A stretch of 64,000 nucleotides of DNA from Liriodendron chinense (lineage: Eukaryota > Streptophyta > Magnoliopsida > Magnoliales > Magnoliaceae). Positions 11,465 through 22,875 of this stretch are shown one piece after another (position 1 is the first letter of the stretch; every line of letters starts with the position of its first letter). The stretch lies in the NCBI GenBank assembly GCA_003013855.2, contig ML058440.1, positions 1,674,001 to 1,738,000 of the forward strand, in the 5' to 3' direction. Position numbers and translations under genes: made by a program. The notes under the pieces are model-generated. The model had not been told where the DNA came from, searched no databases, and saw nothing but the letters and a program-made list of their open reading frames with translations.

Positions 11465-14096
11465 AGCCTAGAGGTTCTTTCTCACGCGTCCAATCTAATC
11501 CATCTATCAGGTGGGCCCCACAATGAAGGTCACCCATCGCTGAAAATCAGGCTGCTCCACTAATCAGATTGTCCACCCTGCATGAAATCAGTCTGATCTG
11601 ATTCAACATACTTGCGGGGCCCACCTATTGAGCTCTCGGATGTCCCATACATGTGCCATAATGGGACATGAGAGGGATTGTATGTTAATTAAGCTGACCT
11701 ACAACTGGTTTTAGGTATCAGGACGACTGTGTAAAGAGAGATTCTTGTTTCCATTATCTAGTACTAGATGAGATGGGTTTTCTTAATTTCTTTCAGGATT
11801 TGTTAATGAAATGCACGATGGATTCAATATTCAAAGTCGGATTCGGCGTGGATTTGAATTGCTTGGGGGGAACGAGTAAGGGTGGGAATGAATTCAGCAC
11901 AGCGTTTGATGAAACGAGCGAGTTGGTCTATTGGCGTTATGTCGATTTCTTGTGGAAGATCAAGCGATTCCTCAACCTTGGATCAGAAGCCGTTCTTCGG
12001 AAGAACATCAAGGCAATGGATGGTTTTGTGTATGGAGTAATTCGTAACAAAAGAGAGCAGCTGTCTCATCAAGACGATTGTGTACGTAGCCTACACACTA
12101 TTCCGTGTGATCCATAAGGCCAGGTTTGGATGCTCAATCAAATTGAATTGCAATAATTCAATTAGATATGAACTCAAATGAATTGCAATTCAGTTGGATT
12201 CAGCTTCCAAATGCGCCAAAGAGCTACTGAGTGCTTGAATGTTGTTTTGATGAATCGAATTGCAGAATGACAAGGAAGACATACTTTCAAGGTTTCTTGT
12301 GGAGAGCAAGAAGGATCCGAGCAAGATGACAGACCGCTATCTGAGAGATATAATACTGAATTTCATAATCGCGGGCAAGGACACGACCGCAAACACACTT
12401 TCATGGTTCTTTTACATGATGTGCAAGAATCCTCTGATACAGGAGAAGATCTCACAACAAGTGAGGGAAATCGTCGATGGAGATGATCAAGGGAATGTGG
12501 ATGATTTTGTAGGAAAGATAACAGATTCAACACTCGATAAGATGCAGTATCTCCATGCGGCACTGACGGAGACTTTGAGACTGTATCCTGCTGTTCCTGT
12601 GGTAACGATTTCTCTGAGGTCCCAATAACCATGTTTCATGGACATGGTTGAGTCAAGTCCGAGTTACTGAGTTTGGCTTGACTCGCTATGGTAATGGCCG
12701 AGTCAAAGCTTAGGTGAGGCTCACTCAGTGTCACCTCAGTTTCAGCTGGGCTTTAATCTCCTAGCAAATGTGTGGTTTGCAGGGTGGACAGTTTTGTGCA
12801 GGTGGGCATATGGTTCCGGTGATCCAGACGGTTGATTTGATGGTGGCACCACCATGGACTGGGGATGGCTACAAAACTCTCACTGACTGGATGATCCTAA
12901 CAATTCAATCCTTGGGCTTTATTTTCGTTGAATGTGGACAATGCATTTTTCTTGACCATCTGTTTTTTGTCCACCAATGGAACAGTTTGGATCTAATGAT
13001 ATATGGGAGATCTTTTAGCCATACCCATCCATGATTAGTCCCAACAGATCAACGGTCTGCATTACTGATCCATTGGTCAAAACGTATTGAATTGGGTGCC
13101 TTGGAAAACTGTGCATCTGTAAGATATTAGGGCTGTCAATGGGCAGGATGGACAATCAGGCCTCCGGATGCTGGCCACCATGGTTTTGGCTTGGATCTAT
13201 AATTGTTTTAGGCCCATGAGCTCAGGCGTGAGTTAAGGTCCATAGATGAATGGGCCTGGCCCTAGATTTAATAACATTGCCCCGTTGATCATGCTCAAGT
13301 CTATATTCGCCCATGGACATTACCAACATGGTTTTAAGACTCGGACAAGCCCCGTGAAACTCATCCGATTTGACCCAGACTCTGTCAGACACTAAATCAA
13401 CTGAACGAGTCACCCCCATCTTGGCCGAGTCAGGCCCTTCACCCCGAACGTGGTGAGTCATGACTTGACTCGAGACTGGATGAGTTGATCCGAGTTGCCG
13501 GTTCTTTTAACCATGGTTATCAATGAGTTTCCTTTGCCTCGGTGGCGAATCAGGACCTACATCATGCATCCTGAGATGATCTCATGATCCTAACCGACGA
13601 TTCTCTGGATGCTACTCAACACAGGCCACAGTAATAAAGTTACCCTGAAAGGATGCTTCAGATCATAACTATGTGTAGATCAGTTCAGAACATTTTCAAC
13701 GGCCATGATCATTGTCAAGAATGAAAAATGTATCATAGATCATGGGCTGGTCCCAAGCCAAGGGCAGCCAGGCCAGCCTCTCCAGAGTCCATTTCCATTC
13801 ATGTTCGACAATGATAATCACCTGCATCATCACCATCGTTACTATTGCATGGCAGGATGGGAAATGTCCAGAAAGAGATGATGTCCTCCCAGATGGTTAC
13901 AGAGTGAAGAAGGGAGATGGAGTCTACTATGTGGGTTATGCCATGGGAAGGATGCCATACATATGGGGAGATGATGCTGAGGATTTCAGACCCGAAAGAT
14001 GGCTCCGCGATGGCCTTTTCCAACCCGATTCGCCTTTCAGATTCGTCTCCTTTCATGTTAGTACCCCTTCCCTATTTTCTTTCCTTTTCACACGCG

Positions 14097-14146
<50 letters not shown>

Positions 14147-14535
14147 CCATGGAGATGCTGTGAACATCTGTAATATGCCGATTTCATCCCGTTGGCCCCA
14201 CTTGGCATGTCATATGGATTCCGAAGTTAGAACAATGGGTGGGGCCCACCAGATGAACGATCCGGATCTCGTGTTCGAGATGTTCACACAGCATTTCTGG
14301 GCCGTTGGTTTATGACTAGTACGTGCGCGTTGGTATGCAGGCGGGTCCACGGATATGCTTGGGAAAGGAGTTTGCATATAGACAGATGAAGATAGTGGCG
14401 ATGGTTCTCCTTCGTTTCTTTAGATTCCAGTTGGAGGATGAGACGAAGCTAGTTACGTACAAAACCATGTTCACACTCCATATTAAGGGAGGTCTCAATC
14501 TTCGTGTTTTTTCTAGGATGGGGTCCACGCATTAA
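9074..14535 (+). CDS. Cytochrome P450, CYP704 family (CYP704C-like), gene 1, 5 exons
   Basis: Exons 9074-9595, 11797-12081, 12266-12601, 13856-14056 and 14341-14535, all phase-0 GT..AG, join into 512 codons plus TAA with no break, the normal P450 length. The product has an N-terminal membrane anchor (residues ~5-30), the I-helix oxygen-binding motif AGKDTT (305-310), the K-helix ETLR (371-374), FRPERW (425-430) and the heme loop F-H-A-G-P-R-I-C-L-G with ligand Cys454, split by the last intron. CYP704 enzymes are ER-bound monooxygenases that omega-hydroxylate long-chain fatty acids using O2 and electrons from NADPH-P450 reductase; CYP704B members serve sporopollenin and cutin, while CYP704C members are poorly characterised. 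The start is the ATG directly preceding the anchor. Unlike gene 2, the region around SKGEY has no intron. Substrate not inferable. Confidence 0.9.
9945..10040 (+). repeat. tRNA-like head of a possible SINE in intron 1 of P450 gene 1
   Basis: 'tagccggttggtaagag' at about 9951 resembles a pol III A box, and 'ggttcgaatct' at about 9992 matches a B box, some 40 bp apart, as in tRNA-derived SINEs. A short hairpin (acggtgcgaagcaccgt) follows. No A-rich tail or target duplication was found, so this could be chance or an old fragment. Confidence 0.3.
10757..11371. mobile_element. Foldback MITE, Mutator-like family, in intron 1 of P450 gene 1
   Basis: The 615-bp element begins GCGGATTGGCTGGTGCACC and ends with the exact inverted form. 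Homology of the arms continues inward ('ccctacacca'), and the interior is partly self-complementary with 'gtggaccacacca' and 'atggacggacgg' modules. It lies inside an intron and is non-coding. A target duplication could not be identified. Confidence 0.7.
11432..11461. repeat. (AC)n microsatellite
   Basis: About 15 uninterrupted AC units in intron 1 of P450 gene 1. Confidence 0.95.
14098..14143. repeat. (TA)n microsatellite
   Basis: About 23 uninterrupted TA units in the last intron of P450 gene 1, 42 bp downstream of the exon 4 donor site. Confidence 0.95.
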
Positions 14536-14797
14536 ATGCCAAGAAACCTGTATGAGGTGGGTCACCCTTTGTTTTCAACCATCCATTTCGGATGGCGCAT
14601 GTAGCTAACACTCCCAGATTAGAAGAATCCCAACCTTTCAATTACTGCCCAATGAATAGATGGTTAATATAACAAATACAGCACTGGCTCACATTAGAAA
14701 AAGGCTAATATTCCGTAGATGCGATATTCCATTTTCGACTATTCAAGGGATGAGGCCTGTCATATCAACGGTTTGGGTCACTTATAGGATACACCTG
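14536..14797. other. 3' flank of P450 gene 1
   Basis: Presumed 3' UTR and spacer between the P450 stop codon and the retrotransposon. No other feature recognised. Confidence 0.5.
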
Positions 14798-15390
14798 TGA
14801 TGTAGGCGTAGACATAGTGAGATTGATTACTGTCACTCTTATAGATAAATACTCTGAATCCACGGAGCTTTAGAAAATCCTCTACCAGACTTCCTTGAAT
14901 CCACGATGGAAAATTTCTAAAAGAAAATTGAAGTTTTATTGAAAAAATAATATGAATGACTAACTCTAAAACGAGATCAACATGTGTTTAAATACTTAAA
15001 GCAAACCCTAATGTGGAATTAGAAAGAGTCCTAAAAAAAAAAAAAAAAGGAAATAAAACAGAAAAAACGATGTGAATTTTCGGGTGGTTGATTGATCGGC
15101 CCAAGTGGGCGATCGATGGACTGAGTGATCGATTGATCGGTCGATTCAATCGCAGACCTAAAAATAGTCCAGAGAGGTATAAATGTGAATTGTGATTTTT
15201 TGTTTTTAAATTGGGTGATCGATCGACAGATACATTTTTAGTTTAGTGAACTCTCTAGATTATTTCCTGCACAAGCGATCGATCGATCTGACTTTGAAAG
15301 TGTTAGAAGTTGTCTCTCTTGGGTTTCTTCTTCTGATCCTTTCGTTAGTCCATATTTATAATGTAGTCTTTAACGATCTAATCTTCATCA
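14798..15390 (-). repeat. 3' LTR of the Ty3/gypsy element
   Basis: Shares long homology with 19,914-20,561, including 'aaatactc', 'ttccttgaatc', the 'gatcgattgatcgg' block and 'tgtagtcttta'. Plus-strand ends are TGATGTAGG and TTCATCA, which gives TG..CA on the element strand. Confidence 0.85.
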
Positions 15391-15638
15391 GTCCCCTCCA
15401 CTTCAAAAGAACTCAACATTGAGTTCTCGTTCATCATCGGCTTGTGATACTCGAACAAATCAGCAACATTAAATATCTTTAATATCTCGAACTTGTATGG
15501 GAGATTAACAACGTATGCATTATCGTTGATCTTACGTAGGATTGGTACCAGTTCCATCTTCTTTTTCTTCAGTTTATTGTATGTATCGATAGGAAATCGC
15601 TCTTTTCGCATATGAATCATAACCTCATGATCACCCAC
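15378..15638 (-). pseudogene. Integrase C-terminal fragment of the Ty3/gypsy pol
   Basis: An 86-codon stretch shows the typical tail of a plant Ty3 integrase: [26 protein letters not shown] and FNVADLFEY. Its stop codon lies a few bases inside the 3' LTR, which is normal for these elements. The rest of the integrase (about 15,640-16,650) is recoverable only as fragments in several frames. Confidence 0.8.
15391..15403 (-). other. Polypurine tract of the Ty3/gypsy element
   Basis: On the element strand the purine-rich GAAGTGGAGGGGAC tract abuts the TG start of the 3' LTR, as required for plus-strand priming. Confidence 0.65.
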
Positions 15639-17230
15639 TTAAAAGACCTTGGCACGCTGATGCTTATCAGCGTCCTGTCTGTACTTATCATTTGCTTTTT
15701 GAGCTTGCTCCGTACATCTTCATGAATTCCTGTGATCCTCTTCGCCATATGCTCAGGAGCAATACCCATGCCTGGAATCTTGGGCAAATGAATTAAGTAT
15801 AATAGGGCACTTGTCCTATAGACGATCTAGAAAGTAGACTTCCCTGTTGAGTGATTCACTATATTATTGAAAGCGAACTCAGCTTGAGACAAAGCTAAGT
15901 CCCACTGCTTCGGCTTCTCTCAAAAAATGCAGCTAATGAGATTACCCAGAATACGATTCAGAACCTCAGTCTGTCCGTCGGTCTGCAGATGATAAGCGCT
16001 GCTGAGTTAAAGTTGTGTCTCGAATTGACTCCACAAAGTTTGCCAAAAGTACTAACTAGCAAACTTTGTATCACGGTCAGAAGTGATGGTTTTGAAAATA
16101 CCGTGCAATCTCACAACTTCCCTGAAAAAAAAGATTCACTACATTCGTCGCATCATATGTCTTCTTACAGGGGATAAAATGTGTTATCTTAGAGTCCATG
16201 CTGCGTTGTGTTCGTAGGAGACCCAATACAAAGTCCATAGAAATATCCTCCTAAGGGCCATTAGGAACTGACAAAGGGGTGTAGAGACTCATATTGTGCG
16301 ATTGTCCTTGGAGGATTGACAAACATGACAACGTTGTACCATTCTTCCCACATCTCGCACGAGTTGAGGCTAATAGTACTTTTCCTCCACCAGTGCTGGT
16401 CTTGTTTTGTCCCAGGTGATCTCCAAGGCCATCACTATGAAGCTTAAGAAGAATCTGATCTCGTAGCGAGTTCCATGGACTGCAAAGTCGATTCCCTTTA
16501 AAAAGAAAACTGTCCTAAATATGATAGTCGCTTGGGTGACCCTCATTGTATCTCACCCATGCATCGTTGAAGTCCACGTCTTCGCTATACAACTCCTTGA
16601 GGTGTTTAAAACTAATAACCTCATTACTCATTAATTGTCACGAGGAGTGATGCTCAGCAACTTAGCGCATCCGTCACCTTGTTCTACTGACTCGATTTAT
16701 GCTTTAAGATAAATGTGAACTCCTGCAAGAATGAAACTCATTTGGCATGCACACGATTCATATTATTTTGGCTATTAATAAATTTAAAAGCCTGATGGTT
16801 AATATAAAGGACAAACTCCCTCTGGATGAGATAATGATGTTAGTGTCACATTGCTTGCACCACGACGTATAGCGCAATCTCGTACGTAGACCACTTCTTC
16901 CTCGCATCACTGAGTTTTTTCGCTATAGAAGGCTACCAATCTGCCTTCCTGAGATAAAATCGCTCCAATCCCCACATACGAAGCATCACATTTTACTTCA
17001 AACAATTTGTCAAAGCTTGACAAAACTAAGACCGGAGTCGAAGATAAGCGTCGCTTGATTTCAGCAAAACTTTCATCAGCTTCTTCGGTTTATTGGAATG
17101 TTTCATTTTTCATGCAATCTGTAATGGGCGCAACAATGGTACTAAAATTCTGAACAAATTAATTGACGCTAATTAAAAAGGTCACTAGTGAATGAAAACT
17201 CCACACATCGTGAATGTTTGTCGGGGTTGG

Positions 17231-17740
17231 CTAATCATAGATGACTTGAACCTTTTCCTCATCCACACAAATGCCTTTGGGTGACATGACAAAGCCCAAA
17301 AATAATAATCGGTCAGTCAGAAAGTTGCACTTCTTCAAATTCAGATATAACTTATTTTCATGCAACACTTGAAGAACCTGTCTAAGGTTACACATATGCT
17401 CTATTTCATCTTGGCTATAAATTAGAATATTGTTAAAATACACCATTACAAAACAACCAATGAACGATTTTAACACTTGGTTCATTAGGCGCATGAAAGT
17501 GCTTGGTGCATTAGACAGACCAAAGGGCATAACAAGCCATTCACAAAGCCCCTCATTAGTCTTGAAAGCCGTCTTCCATTCATCATCCAACTGAATACGA
17601 ATTTTGTGGTATCTGCTCCTCAGGTCAAGTTTAGATAACACACTGACCCCATTTAGCATATCGAACATGTCATCTAGCCGAGGTATTGGAAACCAGTACT
17701 TGATTATTATCTTATTGATGGCTCGGCTATCAACACACAT
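17231..17740 (-). pseudogene. Reverse transcriptase fragment of Ty3/gypsy pol, active-site mutant
   Basis: A 169-codon stretch carries RT blocks [50 protein letters not shown] and FLGFV. The catalytic box reads V-Y-F-N-N where active Ty3 enzymes have two aspartates, so the enzyme could not polymerise. The N-terminal lead-in continues in another frame at 17,870-18,094 (IQHHIDFIP). Confidence 0.9.
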
Positions 17741-18384
17741 GTGTCAACTCCCATCTTTCTTTGGAGTTAATAAGGTCGAACAAGGCTAGGCGCAGTGCAT
17801 GGGCTCATACTCTCCCTCAAAAGATCCTTCCAGATCAGTTCTTCTACTTACCCTTGGAGTATCTCACATTCATTCGGACTCATCTGATATTGTGGGCAGT
17901 AGGGGCAAACTAGCCCTAGGGATAAAGTCAATGTGATGCTGAATATCCCTCATAGATGGAAGGCCGTCTGGGAGATCGTTGAGCCATATGTCTCTAAATT
18001 CATTCAACAAGGGCTTCAGAGTTGGGGGAATGTTGGAGGACTCTGATTTTTTGCCCTTTACTACCATGGCGTAGATCTTGCCAATTTCTTTCAACTCCTT
18101 TAAGAACTCTCTATGACAAGGAGAGAACTCTCCTCCACTTTAGAAGCTTCGGGGTGGCTTTCCAGTGCCATAGGAGCCAATATCCTCTTCCTCCTATCTT
18201 TGACAAATATATAAATATTATCTCAGTCCACGATGGGTTGCATCACGGTCCTGACTGCCATGGTTGACCAAGCAACATGTACAAGCTTCCATGTCGACCA
18301 CATCACATAACACATCATCTTTATAGTCTCGGCTAATCGAAAAGGAAATTAAACAATTGCTCGGTTACCTTCATTTTGCTGACC

Positions 18385-18512
18385 CTTTTGATCTAACCAA
18401 TAACATATGGGGCTGGATGCTTTGTAGTTGGAATTAATCGCAACTTGTTCACCATCACCTTGGATACGATGTTTTCATTGCTACCACTATCGATGATGAT
18501 GTTGCATACCTT
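18385..18512 (-). pseudogene. Aspartic protease fragment of Ty3/gypsy pol
   Basis: The minus strand reads IIIDSGSNENIVSK, the retropepsin active site, followed by an in-frame TAG where relatives have a tryptophan after Tyr-x-Ile-Gly. Active-site residues D-S-G are retained but the frame is terminated. Confidence 0.75.
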
Positions 18513-18739
18513 CCCTGTTTATGGTGCACCATGTGCGGAAGATATTACGCCATTGCACGTACACTTCCTTCCATGGAGTATACAATAATCGCACGACAAC
18601 TAAGGTTCGCCATAATCATCTGTCATCCATTCTGCTCCCTCAATTTCCTCTTCATTGGCTTGCTTAAAGTCCTTATTCTCCAGCTCTCCTTTCATCGATT
18701 CTTCTTCCACACTCTCCTCATCAGTGGTTAGATTTGTCA

Positions 18740-18805
18740 GTGGGGCATTGAGGGCAAGTATTAGATAAGTGGTTTGGTTGGCAACAACGAAAATAATTGT
18801 TCAGG
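18740..18805 (-). pseudogene. Gag zinc-knuckle fragment
   Basis: The minus strand reads Y-F-R-C-C-Q-P-N-H-L-S-N-T-C, a CCHC knuckle in which the first cysteine has become tyrosine (one base change). Upstream gag (to about 19,880) is broken among frames. Confidence 0.65.
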
Positions 18806-19900
18806 CCTTGGCCGAGCGTACGGATTTTGAGCTTGGTTTGGACTAGTTGTTGTAGGTGTTGTTCGTTGAGGTCTTAGAGGACCGCTCCCTGAATCACGGT
18901 GTGCGGTTGTTGGGGCTTAGATATGTCCTCCAATTGGTTCCTTTCCTTTGGATGTCACTATGCTCTGTGTAGGACCTGTTATGGGGGCCCGTGTTGAAGG
19001 ATAAGTGCGGGTGGAGGCCCTTGTGAACTGTGTCTTCACCTTGGTTGCTAACTCTACTGCATCATCTATAGTCTAGATTGGATGTAACTGAACTCGATCC
19101 TAAATTGTGGTCCATAGACTGTTGATGAACCGCGCCACTTTCTACGATTCGATCTCCGACAAGTCGTTTCGTGTCGATAACCTCTGGAATTCAACGGAAT
19201 ATTCTGCAATGGTCCGGTTTCCTTGCCTACAATTTTGGTATTGCCAAAATAACACTTTCTCATAATCTCAGAGAAGGAATTAAGATCGAAGAAGTTGTCT
19301 CATCTGTGGCCATGATCAGATTGACAACTTATTTAGTCGGGTATGGGTGAGTTGCAATTGCTCCCACCATGAAGAAGCTTCTGATTTCAACTTATACACT
19401 ACAAGCCTAGCTTGTTAGTCTTCCGGCACACTCATATAATTGAAGTATCTTTCTACCTCTGCTAGCCAATCTAGGAAATCTTCAATATTAAGTAAGTCAT
19501 TGAAACTAGGAAGATCACCTTCAGCCCAGAAATCTCTGTCAACATGATTCGTACATTAATATTCGTGTGTGGGTTGTCGTACAACGAGGGCCTCAATATC
19601 TTCATTTCTGAAATCTATCTCCTCCGGAGTAGCCCTAAGATTTATCATCGGTTGTGCTTGATGGAAAACAGGATTGTTTCGTATAGCGATCACTGGCGGT
19701 TGAACGTCTCCTTAGGATTGGGGTGGGGCCAATGACATTGCAATTTGATTGAGAGTCGCCTATAGCCCTTGCATGGAAAACTCTATCGATCATTAGAGAG
19801 CATCTAGCCTCTCCGCGAGATGATTGATCCCTCATTCTACGTCAAATGGATTGTTGTCGTGGCTATCGTTAGTTACCATCGGATCGAAGGGGATTCCTCT

Positions 19901-19911
19901 CTTTGATACCA
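19901..19911 (-). other. Primer-binding site (initiator tRNA-Met) of the Ty3/gypsy element
   Basis: The element strand reads TGGTATCAAAG two bases after the 5' LTR end. This matches the 3' end of initiator tRNA-Met except for a G-to-A change, the usual primer for plant Ty3 elements. Confidence 0.8.
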
Positions 19912-19913
19912 AT

Positions 19914-20561
19914 TGACGTAGGTGCAGATGTGGCGAGATTGATCACCATCCCTCTCAAAAATAAATACTCCAAATCCATGGAGCTTTTGGGAATCCTCAA
20001 CTGGACTTCCTTGAATCTACAATGAAAAATCTCTAGAATACAAGAGAAATGAAGAAAACTGAAGTTTTATTGAGAGAATAATATGAAAGACTAACTCCAA
20101 AATGAGATTAATATATGTTTAAATACTCAAAGAAAACCCTAATGTGGAATTAAAAAGAGTCCAAATGAAAAAGAAACAAAACAGAAAAAATGGTGTGAAT
20201 TTTTGGGTGGTCGATTGATCGGCCCGAGCGGGCGATCAATTGACCAGGCGATTGATTGATCGGTCGATTGATCGATTGCCTCAATTGCAAACCTCAAAAT
20301 AGTCCAGAGAGGTCCAGAGGTGAATTGTGATTTTTTTTAAAAAAATGGGCTGATCGATTGACCAGGACCGGGCTATCAATCAACAAATGCGTTTTTAGTC
20401 CATTGAACTCTCTGAACTATTTCCTGCACGGGCAATCGATCGGCCGATGAATCAATCTGGCTTTGAAAGTGCTAGAAGTTTTCCTCTTGTAGGTTCCTTC
20501 TTCTGATCCTTTTATTGGTTCGATCTTTATATTGTAGTCTTTAGCGATCCTCTCTACATCA
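19914..20561 (-). repeat. 5' LTR of the Ty3/gypsy element
   Basis: Direct repeat partner of 14,798-15,390, with plus-strand ends TGACGTAGG and CTACATCA. About 55 bp longer than the other LTR because of indels in the 'gatcgattgatcgg' rich zone. Confidence 0.85.
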
Positions 20562-20767
20562 ACTCGAGCTCATGTGTACCAAGTGAACACTCCTATTTTC
20601 TGAAGGAAGGTTAGACTATGATGCATGAAGTTGTTCCATTTTCTTAAATGGTTTGGGCCTATCAAATCTGGAAGGGATAGAGCACACGGATTAAATCATC
20701 CTAACCATCCAACCTGCCATGTCAAGAAATGGATATAAATATAAAGTGCGTAAGTTATGCATAAAGA

Positions 20768-20784
20768 GCTGGAGTAGCTCAGTT

Positions 20785-20817
<33 letters not shown>

Positions 20818-20841
20818 AAGGTTCAACCCCTTCCTCTAGCG
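20768..20841 (+). tRNA. tRNA-Asn (anticodon GTT)
   Basis: A full cloverleaf can be drawn: acceptor stem GCTGGAG/CTCTAGC with one G-T pair, D arm AGCTC..GAGC, anticodon arm TGTGG-CTGTTAA-CCACA with anticodon GTT, variable AGGTC, T arm GAAGG-TTCAACC-CCTTC, discriminator G. No intron, and CCA is not encoded. A T-rich run (20,857-20,870) downstream could terminate pol III. The stems are intact, so it is likely functional. Confidence 0.93.
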
Positions 20842-20978
20842 TTTATTTCATTTTTTCATTTTTTTTTAAAATGACTGAAATCAACCGGGTTAAAAGATCC
20901 CAGCTCTCCAATGCTTGGCCTTCTATCGGTCTACTGTGAAATGTCAATGGGGCAGGTGAAATGTCGCCGTATCTTCAT

Positions 20979-21020
20979 TGTAAGTCAAAGGTTCAAGCCC
21001 TTCATGTAGCATTTATTTCT
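20979..21020 (+). pseudogene. Decayed 3' half of a duplicated tRNA-Asn
   Basis: 'gtcaaaggttcaagcccttcatgtagc' plus the following 'atttatttc' matches the T arm, acceptor strand and 3' flank of the intact tRNA about 170 bp upstream. The 5' half is unrecognisable. A matching downstream flank ('aaatcaac..g.ttgaaagatcc', 21,185) supports a local tandem duplication. Confidence 0.6.
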
Positions 21021-21347
21021 TTTTCAATATACATATTTTTTAATTTAGTGATCAATTAATATGTCACCGGGGCAGGTGAATCTACTGACGGTTCCTTAGT
21101 CCATCATGATATGTAAGGTCCACACTAGGTTGGTCAAACATTCACAATATCTTTAACTCATTTAATATTTGGGCTAATGACTAAAATCAACAAGATTGAA
21201 AGATCCTCCCTATATTATACTTGGCCTTTTATTAGTTGAATGTGAAAAATTGAAGTATTGCCTTCCTGAGTTTTTTCAAGTTTTTTACATGTATCACTCT
21301 CCCGCTTGACCATACCTCAAAAACTCCTTCTTCTTTAGTATTGTTAA

Positions 21348-21590
21348 TAGGCCTAGCAAAATTCCACACGACTTGTCAACCCACACAAAACCCGCACGAA
21401 AAAAATTAGTGTTTGGGTCCGGCCTTATCATATCGGGTCACTAATGGGTTGGCCCATCAAGACCTATTAAGATAATGGGTCGGGTCAGTGTTTCATCTGC
21501 GAAACCCGTTTAACTCGTTAGTGAGGAAATTTTGATAATTATTTTTAGTGTGGTGAGAAATCCCTAAGAAGCTAAGACAACCAATAAGAC

Positions 21591-21636
<46 letters not shown>

Positions 21637-21943
21637 ACTCGGGAGTTTTTCCATCTTTTTGCCCATGGCCCCATATGGCCACGCTCCGAAATTAATCTCT
21701 GTCGAATCAAGCCCCTTTCCCATTTCTTTGCCCATGAAAGCATGGCCCGTTTATTTAACAGGGTTAAACGGGTTGGGTTGCGGGTTACCCATTAAATTAA
21801 CGAATGGATTTGGGTTTCTACATTTTGACCCGTTAGTTAACGAGTCAGATTTGGGTGAGGGCATTTTTGATACGACACGAATACAACAAGACACGAACAC
21901 AACGCGACACGAACATGGTTCAACACGACCTGTTGCTAGGCCT
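21348..21943. mobile_element. hAT-like non-autonomous element
   Basis: The ends are inverted (TAGGCCTAGCAA ... TTGCTAGGCCT), with further inverted 'cacgac' blocks, and the flanks carry a perfect 8-bp duplication ATTGTTAA (21,340-21,347 and 21,944-21,951). That fits hAT. The interior is rich in 'acgggtt/aacccgt' and contains the C-homopolymer at 21,592. No transposase coding seen. Confidence 0.75.
21592..21639. repeat. 31-base C homopolymer followed by (CA)n
   Basis: C occurs at every position from 21,592 to 21,622, then about nine CA units. The complementary strand is a G31 tract. Length is uncertain because assemblers handle such tracts poorly. Confidence 0.9.
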
Positions 21944-21951
21944 ATTGTTAA

Positions 21952-22574
21952 ATAAACCTTCTCCATTCCATGTAGGATCATAAAATTAAAATATTGTAAT
22001 TAAATTTCATTAAAGTTCATCCTTTATTAACCATTAAGCATGACTGTGGACCACACAAAATGGTACTTTTATCCTCAATTTTGTACATTTGCGAGAGGTC
22101 ATCATTTGGGCAAGATCTAAATTACTTGGTTATTGTGGAACAGAATGATGAAGTACATCCAAAGGGATGCGACAAGAGAGTGAAATTATTTTATGAAATT
22201 ACCATGAGCCAAAATCTTAGAATCTACGCTACGCTAGACGCCATAGATAGTACCCAAAATGTAAATGGGATTTTTCCACTCTTCCTTGACCATCTATTGT
22301 CGGCCACTTATTCAGTGGATAGGATTTTTCCACCTGAAGAACTTTTGGTGCGTGGACCATCCACAACCATAATAACCATTTGGATCAATGAACCATGGAT
22401 CCCACTAATACAAAATCAAAAGCGCAAAAAAATTAAGAGCCTATTTGTTTTGGTGTAAACAGAGGTAGATTCATGTAAACATATGTAAGTAGGTAATTAT
22501 TATTATTTACATCCGTTTAATATAACATGTATTTCCTTCTTGTAAAAAGCCTTTCAAAAGGACTGATGTACATT
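21952..22574. other. Intergenic DNA with an unrecognised 132-codon frame
   Basis: The frame at 22,060-22,458 (+) has no motif of a known family, no repeat structure and no splice context. Treated as chance. Confidence 0.45.
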
Positions 22575-22875
22575 CGTGGGCTCCATTATGATGTCTGTAC
22601 ATATCCACATCGTCCATCCATTTTATCGGAACATTTTAGGGCATGAGCCCAAAAATGAGGTAGATCCGAAACTCAAGTGGCCCATGCCATAGGAATCGTG
22701 GTTGTAATTAAAAGGTTTTTAACGATAGGTGTTCAACCATTGTTTCATGTGGCATGGTCCACTTGAGCTTCGGATCTGCCTCATTTTTGGGCTTATGCCC
22801 TAAAATCACCTCACAAGATGGACGAACGGCGTGGATAAGCCACATGTATCATAGTTGGCCCCACATGAAATTCGA
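22575..22875. mobile_element. Foldback MITE (near-complete hairpin)
   Basis: The left half (gggctccattatgatgtctg... catgagcccaaaaatgaggtagatccgaaactcaagtgg) is repeated in inverted form in the right half (ccacttgagcttcggatctgcctcatttttgggcttatg... catagttggcccc). The arms are about 130-150 bp with a short central loop near 22,720. Same module family as other foldback elements here. Confidence 0.75.

Larger units (their letters stand above)
14798..20561 (-). mobile_element. Decayed Ty3/gypsy LTR retrotransposon, minus strand
   Basis: Two similar terminal repeats (14,798-15,390 and 19,914-20,561) bound an interior that reads, on the minus strand, gag zinc knuckle, protease, reverse transcriptase, a presumed RNase H/integrase core region, then an integrase C-terminus ending inside the 3' LTR. 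This domain order is Ty3/gypsy. A primer-binding site and polypurine tract sit at the expected edges. The frame is broken repeatedly by stops and shifts, so the copy is dead. Motif style (DSG protease, FNVADL near the integrase end) suggests a chromovirus-type lineage, which is an inference. LTR divergence is visible by eye, so the insertion is old. The 5-bp flanks do not match clearly. Confidence 0.9.

Noticed and set aside
17604..17789. Plus-strand frame opposite the reverse transcriptase
   Set aside because: It is the antisense shadow of conserved RT coding sequence.
22060..22458. 132-codon plus-strand open frame
   Set aside because: AT-rich random-looking protein without motifs, next to transposon relics; nothing supports expression.
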